Of a stretch of 64,000 bases of DNA, positions 58,321 through 64,000 are shown piece after piece. Numbering within the stretch: the stretch's first letter is position 1; the number at the start of each line of letters is the position of its first letter. The position numbers and the translations under genes were made by a program. This DNA comes from Crambe crambe (taxonomy: Eukaryota; Porifera; Demospongiae; Poecilosclerida; Crambeidae). A model generated the notes under the pieces. It was not told where the DNA came from. It made no database searches and saw nothing but the letters and a program-made list of their open reading frames with translations. The stretch covers positions 5,703,001 to 5,767,000 of the forward strand of contig OZ004584.1 of NCBI GenBank assembly GCA_963924555.1, in the 5' to 3' direction.

Positions 58321-61300
58321 ATAGAGTGTGCTAGCATTCTCTAAGTAGGGATGGCAGGTCAAAGATCATAGGACTGTATAAACTAAAAACTCTTCTTCCT
58401 CTATTAAAAAGATGCAAAAAATTTGTCAAAATAATAATATCAGGCATAATAGAAACAACTGCACACACACACACATGGGGGAAAAGCTTAAAAAATTTGT
58501 CTCAAATCTCTAAAATCAAAAGTTTAATGAGTTGATGTTGAAAATATTCCACCATTGGCTTGACAGAACTTGAATTGAAACGCTGGAAAAATATCTGCAT
58601 TAGTGCTGGTTTAAATTCGGCCCTTGCTGAAGCTATATCATTTCTGTCCAGAAATTCACCAACCAGTATGTTTGCTCAGGATCACCAGGGATGAAGTCAT
58701 TCCTGTGATAACCAGCTTGAATGTTTTTCACCTCTTCACTGTAGTCATTATCAGGCTCCATAACTGATTTATTAGCAAAAATGCTATCACTGATATTAGC
58801 TGTGATTTTTTACTGGGGGAGTATGAATTGGATGTGGCTGCATGGACAGCACTGTCTGTATCCTGCTATTGTTAGCTGTAATGTGACAGTATCAATAAAG
58901 GTACTACTTCCAATGTTACCAATAAATGATGCAGAACATGCACAATTCGATAATTAGGTAAGGGTAATCAGAATAACTGGCGTAAACACGCGCGTTTCGT
59001 CCCCATGGCTACTTTTAGTACAATTTAGATGATCGTAAGAGTGAGAGAGAATCCACCAACCTCTCTACATAGCCTCACTGAGTTTGGCTGATCAGCTGAT
59101 GTTCCTCCTGTAGTTTCGAATTTCTGCATTAGAGGAATCTAGTTAAGGTTGACACCTCAACAAAAAAGGTCTTAGATAACATGCTGATGTTTTAATGGCG
59201 ACTTTTTGAAGAGTATCAAACCCAAATCTCTCTCCCCCTACATTCTAGTGAGGACTGTTAAACATCACCTGCTGATAGCTCCTCACCCCTTGTCAGGGTA
59301 CACACAGATACTCAGGTGAGACAGATCGAAAACACCAGTAGCCAGTATAAGAAAAACTAAGAGTAGTGGATGTAATGAGAAGGCAAGTTAAATTTTTATC
59401 TGATTTTAGGGTTGCTGTACATTTGACTGTGTGTTGGTAAGGGTTTGAATGCAATAGCATATATATGAAACATAAGATAAAGAGGATAACTCTATAGGAC
59501 ATGAACTTACATAAAGTTATCATCTGGTTTTTTGTTTGTTTATTTTCAGCTACCTTTCTATATATTATTTTTGAAGTTAAAAAATTAGGGCTAGTTCGTA
59601 ATAATAATGCTACGATCTCTATAAAACACTTTTTCATCCCATTCATAATCAGGCACGAATTATGAGTATTACTGGCAATAATTGTAGTCACAACTTACTG
59701 AGTGAATTAATTCATGCACACTAAACAGTGAGAATATATCACACCATACACATGTACCCAGGCCTTTTTTTTTTCACGGGGCAGGAAAAAGTGAAAGGGC
59801 CTGGTATAAATTGAATGTCATGTCTCCATCCCCAGAATTAAGGGGACTCACTATGTGTATGTCTGTTACACAAACATTACATCATGATTATGTTGAGCAG
59901 CATGACTATATTCTTGTTGTATTTCCATTGGTTTCACTGATGGGAGTCCAGAGCTAGAGCTAGCTACTAGAGTTGAGTCCGGATAGAACGGACGTGCTAA
60001 GTACATCATTCAATTGCATGTATCCTGAAGTTTCCTTCCCTCATTTTCTAAATTAAAGTGGTCAGTGGAAGAGTTTATACAGTATGATCAATGCTGTTAT
60101 TATAATGGCATGCTTCTGAATAAATAATTATGGTGGAGTGAAGTGTCACTGATACACATCCCCTTTATCATGCACTTGGCTTCTAACAGACTTACATCAT
60201 GCATGTAGAATGTGTGCTTGATGAATGCCCATCAATGGTACATATTATAAGCCACAGAAACCCTACCTCTTAGCAAAGGATGCATGCATGAAAATACATT
60301 CATGATTAGTTTTAATATACTAGTCATACAGTTAGCTAGCTAGCTATGAGGTTGTATCAAAAAAATGTTTGGATGATTTCATGAAATTAATTAGCTATGA
60401 TATCCATGACTTTGACAGATAATCATAATGATAATATATTTAGACCATCAAAGGGCTAGCTATAGCTGAATAACATCACGTAAAGTTGTTATGCCAGCTA
60501 GACTATTAGTCTAATTAAGGTCTATATTCAAACCAATTTATCAGGAATATGCCTACATTTATTTGTGTGATGACTTAACAGTTACATATTGATGATTTTT
60601 ATAATTAGATACTTGTGGTTTAACTAGATCATATAAAAGTGTAAGCTAGGGCAGCATATGCCAGTCTCCCTAATGTTCAATGAAAAGTTAACTTGCTATT
60701 TTTCCTGTGCGGACTCACTCATTCGCTACATTTGAATGACAGATGCTATGATAAACAATAATAGCTAGTGCATTGTTATTCTAGACAAGATTTATGTAGT
60801 GTCACTCTGACGAAGTAGCTAGACCAATAATAGCCAACTAACAGGTATTCATACATACCTCACTAGTTGTGATTAATGGTATTTATTGTGGTTAATTATT
60901 AGACCAGACTAAACACATGTAAGGTCAATATGTACGCCTCAAAAATTCTGGCTATATTGGTGTAGCTACATCATCTTGGTAATAATTATTGCACGTAGCT
61001 TGCATTAATTTTTTCAATGACTGATTTTGCATTATAAGATCAAGAACATGAATGCTATGAGAAAATTTTTTGAGGAACAAAATTCCACGAAATTCATGAA
61101 TAAGGGTTAATTTTTTGGTGTGAAAAAAATATATCCCATGAGAAAGGCCTAGGTACAAGACTAGCAGGTCCAACCATACTGAAACATCAAAATACTGAAA
61201 TTCGGAGTACTTTATGCTAAAAAAGTTCACAGGCACTGCAGTGAAATAATTACTAGGGAATTGTGGGGTGATCATGCATGCATGCTCAGTTTACCCATCA

Positions 61301-62223
61301 AGATTATCTTGAAATAAACTAAGAATGTACATAAGAGTAGAAATCCCTCTGTCAACTCCCTAGTGTGAGGCCCACTTCGCTCCCCTCCCCCCAATTACAT
61401 GACTGATTCACCCCATACGTAAATATGTATTGCATGTTTGCTATTGTCTTGCCAAATTGATTCACACTGAGTTTCTTGCCACATTTTCCTCTTCTGTCAT
61501 GTTGCACACATACTTATCTATAGCCAAGTGACACTTCACTAGCTTTATATGGTAATTAACTCATTCCTTTTCTCATTGACTGAGAAAATGGATATCCATG
61601 ATAAGACTTCTCCAATTTCTGCAAGGGATCCGGGGTATTGTGTAAGCACCATGCAAGTATTGTTTACACTGACAATTAACTTATTCATGTGAGATTGTAT
61701 CAGTAATCATCCTCGTGAATTTGACAGGCAAGCTTGTGTGGATCTATAGTGAAGGAATGTGTATAACTATTAATTAACTATTAATATGTATAGTGTGCTG
61801 AACAGGAAACCAACTTGTGCATCACTGAGTTAATATACAACAATCACTATCATATGGTAATTTCAATGATAAAACTAATGTCAGCTCTAACTTACTGACC
61901 AACAGGATACTGTAATTGACAATGGCTTTGCCTACTACATCTTCCCATACAACTGCTAGCCTGGTTAGAACCACCACTTACATGACTCTGTCTACCTTTG
62001 GATATTGCCATAGCAGTTTGTCATCAATTAGTTACTAATATCGATAACTAACTAGACTAACTATAGCAGATAACTAACAACTCAACTAAAACTAAGGATG
62101 ACTAACAATACAAGAGAATAAGTACAACCACACACACAGGAACACAGTTCTAGAAGTTTTCACGGGTAACATGTATAACATGAGTTGGTATAAAGTAACA
62201 GTAAGTCCACGTTTTAACCTGAA
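58321..62223. other. Long intergenic stretch, no gene seen
   Basis: Contains a relative of the 124-base element (58322-58396), a repeat at 58530-58610 that is the complement of 47765-47830, a hairpin at 59764-59802 (CCTTTTTTTTTTTCACGGGG region) and a dispersed repeat at 61270-61390. Open frames at 59293-59691 and 60952-61275 show no recognisable domain or splice context. Confidence 0.5.
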
Positions 62224-62542
62224 TTCAAACTTGTGTAAGTCCATTGGTGCGGATCCAGGGGGAAGGTTTCCACTTTAAAGTTCGGCTGCTATTCAGCCAT
62301 GTGTGTGCAGTAGGCACAGCTTTCAAGCACGCACTCCCAGGTGTTCAGAGATTTGTGGGGTGAATCATTTGTTTATGACTATTGTAGTGGAGGGGATTTC
62401 TTTAGAGAAATATATGAATTGGATCAAACGTTTTGTAACGAGTCAAGAATAATTAAAGTTTGAAAGTCCAGATAACTTAGTGGGAAAAGTGGCCCAAAGT
62501 GGAAACCTTCAAACCCCCCTGGATCACTTACACAAGTTTGAA
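62224..62542. mobile_element. TIR element with GGATCCAGGGGG ends
   Basis: The left end TTCAAACTTGTGTAAGT is complementary to the right end at 62526-62542. Both have, further in, GGATCCAGGGG and GGTTTCCACTTT in inverted order. No coding content. Confidence 0.7.
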
Positions 62543-62765
62543 GGTAACTACTATGGTAATCCAAAGGCCACGCACACATATGCGTGTGCCCATCACTGAT
62601 GACGCAATAAATAATCTGCGCATGCGCCATCCACAATTTGTATTGGGTTAGCCCTCATGAGACTAATGCACATTTAGCTTATGAAAAGTAATGCAATTGC
62701 ACAACTGATGTACACATATATAAACCACAAAAAGGTGCATGCATAGCATGTACGTATACATATAG

Positions 62766-63862
62766 CTACATATAAGAGTTATCCTTCTCCCTCTGGTATT
62801 CTCTATATTTAGTGATTGCTGCTGTAGTCCCTGCAGCTGCTCCCACACCAATCCCACCCCCAGTTACAGCACCCAAAACTCGACCAGTTCTAGCTGCCAC
62901 ACCAAAGCTTGGAATACCAATAGCCAGAGCTCTTATGACAGCACCTGTTCCAGCTCCTGCAAGACCAGCTACTGTACTAGCCACCTGCACCACCACCGAG
63001 TATCTTTATTGGAACGAGGTATAATTAAAGCTTGTTCAGCAGCATCCATTTTAGGCTCCACATCACCCGTCACCTTGATGCGTTCATGATTCATCAAGAG
63101 GAGAGCTATTTGCCCATCATTAGAAAGTTTATCAAGGATAGTGAACCATAACTCACTCAACCATAATCTCTCGTCATTAAAAAAAGATGGTTCACGAGAA
63201 ATTCCAGCTGGGACTATAGGAATTAGATCAGGATTCATGATAGCAGCTTCCTTGAGTGCGACTTCAACTTTTCCTTTCCAATGTGATAATTTTATTTTAA
63301 AGTTCTTCTTCACATCCTTTATTCTCTGCTCTTGAAGCAACGAAATTATGGTATTTGCAAAAGTCAGAACTATGACGCAATGCTTCCATATGTCATCATC
63401 CAAGACTGATTTCAGTAGCTTCAGCACTTTTATGTCTATATCCATCACAGCTCTAGGTGACACTGATATACAATATATAAGCACATCCACGTCTTTGCAA
63501 TGCTCTTTTATTTTTCTAGCACATTCATCTCCATCTTTACAGGCTTTATTAAAACCAAGAGTATCATATGCAATCACTTCAGCATTGCAGTCTGGAACAA
63601 CTTTTTCCTTCTTTCTAACCTCAACTGTCTCATCATTTAAAGTGTTTCCTTCCTTGAATAATTTTTCTCCAATTATACCATTCAGAATCGTGCTCTTGCC
63701 TACACCTGTTAATCCACATGCCATGATGTGAACCTTCTTTTCCCCAGCTAAGGTAGCAAACATAATTTCTTTCCCTTCTTGAGAGATGACATTCTCTTCA
63801 GCTAAGTTTTCAATAAATTTGATGATTGATGGCGGTTGTTGCTGAGTAGCAGTTATACTCAT
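62766..63862 (-). CDS. AIG1/GIMAP-type GTPase with C-terminal hydrophobic tail in a shifted frame
   Basis: The main frame (62969-63862) gives 297 residues from MSITATQQQP. It has a clear GTP-binding core: G1 GLTGVGKST (50-58), a threonine-containing switch region near 75-80, G3 DTLG (100-103), and a G4-position TFAN (167-170) in place of the usual N/TKxD, as seen in some AIG1/Toc34-like proteins. After about residue 285 the frame reads RWWCRWLVQ and stops. The adjoining frame (62766-62996) continues with about 75 residues rich in Gly, Ala and Val (GAGTGAVIRALAIG, GGGIGVGAAAG) and a basic end (KYREYQREKDNSYM), like the membrane-associating tails of GIMAPs. The switch lies in a (GGT)n stretch near 62990. 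GIMAPs act on organelle membranes and in immune cells of other animals; a similar role here is inference. Confidence 0.75.
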
Positions 63863-64000
63863 GGTTAATAATAATTATAAATAATGAACACTATCCTTAA
63901 AATATAGGAAAGGAGTGGACTACCTTAAGGTGGATATTATTGATGGCTACTAATTTTAGTGTTTTAAGGGGATATGGGTATTAATTTTAGCTATTTTGAG

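Noticed and set aside
59293..59691. 132-residue open frame on the minus strand
   Set aside because: No recognisable domain, no codon or splice evidence, and AT-rich low-complexity composition.
60952..61275. 107-residue open frame on the minus strand
   Set aside because: Overlaps a dispersed repeat at its start (61270 onward) and shows no protein features.

Overview
The window is eukaryotic and looks like a sponge (demosponge, Amphimedon-like). This is inferred from AT-rich DNA full of AGCT strings, intronless genes beside genes with very short introns, fibrinogen-like and FN3 receptor parts, an AIG1/GIMAP-type GTPase, and dense short foldback transposons. No bacterial operon, ribosome-binding site or CRISPR array is present.

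The main content is one gene family, all in the same orientation (minus strand) apart from one short inverted scrap. Each full member is a single exon encoding a type II membrane protein: a short tyrosine-containing cytoplasmic tail, one membrane segment, a glycosylated repeat stalk of variable length, and a cysteine-rich ectodomain that begins like a fibrinogen-related domain. Three copies are open (6540-7982, 15588-17345, 38420-39811). One has a single frameshift (47966-49365). Four are clearly broken (36430-37831, 42032-43443, 46420-47070, 52510-53690), and there are about nine shorter scraps. The copies share flanks in a mosaic way, so the array has evolved by segmental duplication, deletion and exchange.

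Two other genes are visible. At 11206-13016 on the plus strand are exons of a single-pass receptor: an FN3 exon, a membrane segment split over two exons, and a tyrosine-containing tail. At 62766-63862 on the minus strand is an AIG1-type GTPase with a hydrophobic C-terminal tail in a shifted frame.

The rest is mostly transposon DNA. Around 22.7-27.9 kb lies a stack of elements nested three deep. A 4.4-kb giant foldback element carrying 163-bp satellite arrays in both arms (28058-32464) sits inside one copy of a tandem duplication (26463-33765). A 2.5-kb composite insertion occupies 49852-52384, and its empty site can be read at 38330. Smaller items are tRNA-derived SINEs, an LTR remnant with a tRNA-Leu-type primer-binding site, several TIR elements, minisatellites and a 62-bp perfect palindrome.

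Together, the duplicated receptor-like genes, the FN3 receptor and the AIG1-type GTPase resemble a fast-evolving self/non-self or immune locus. That role is inference from architecture and has no direct support in the sequence.
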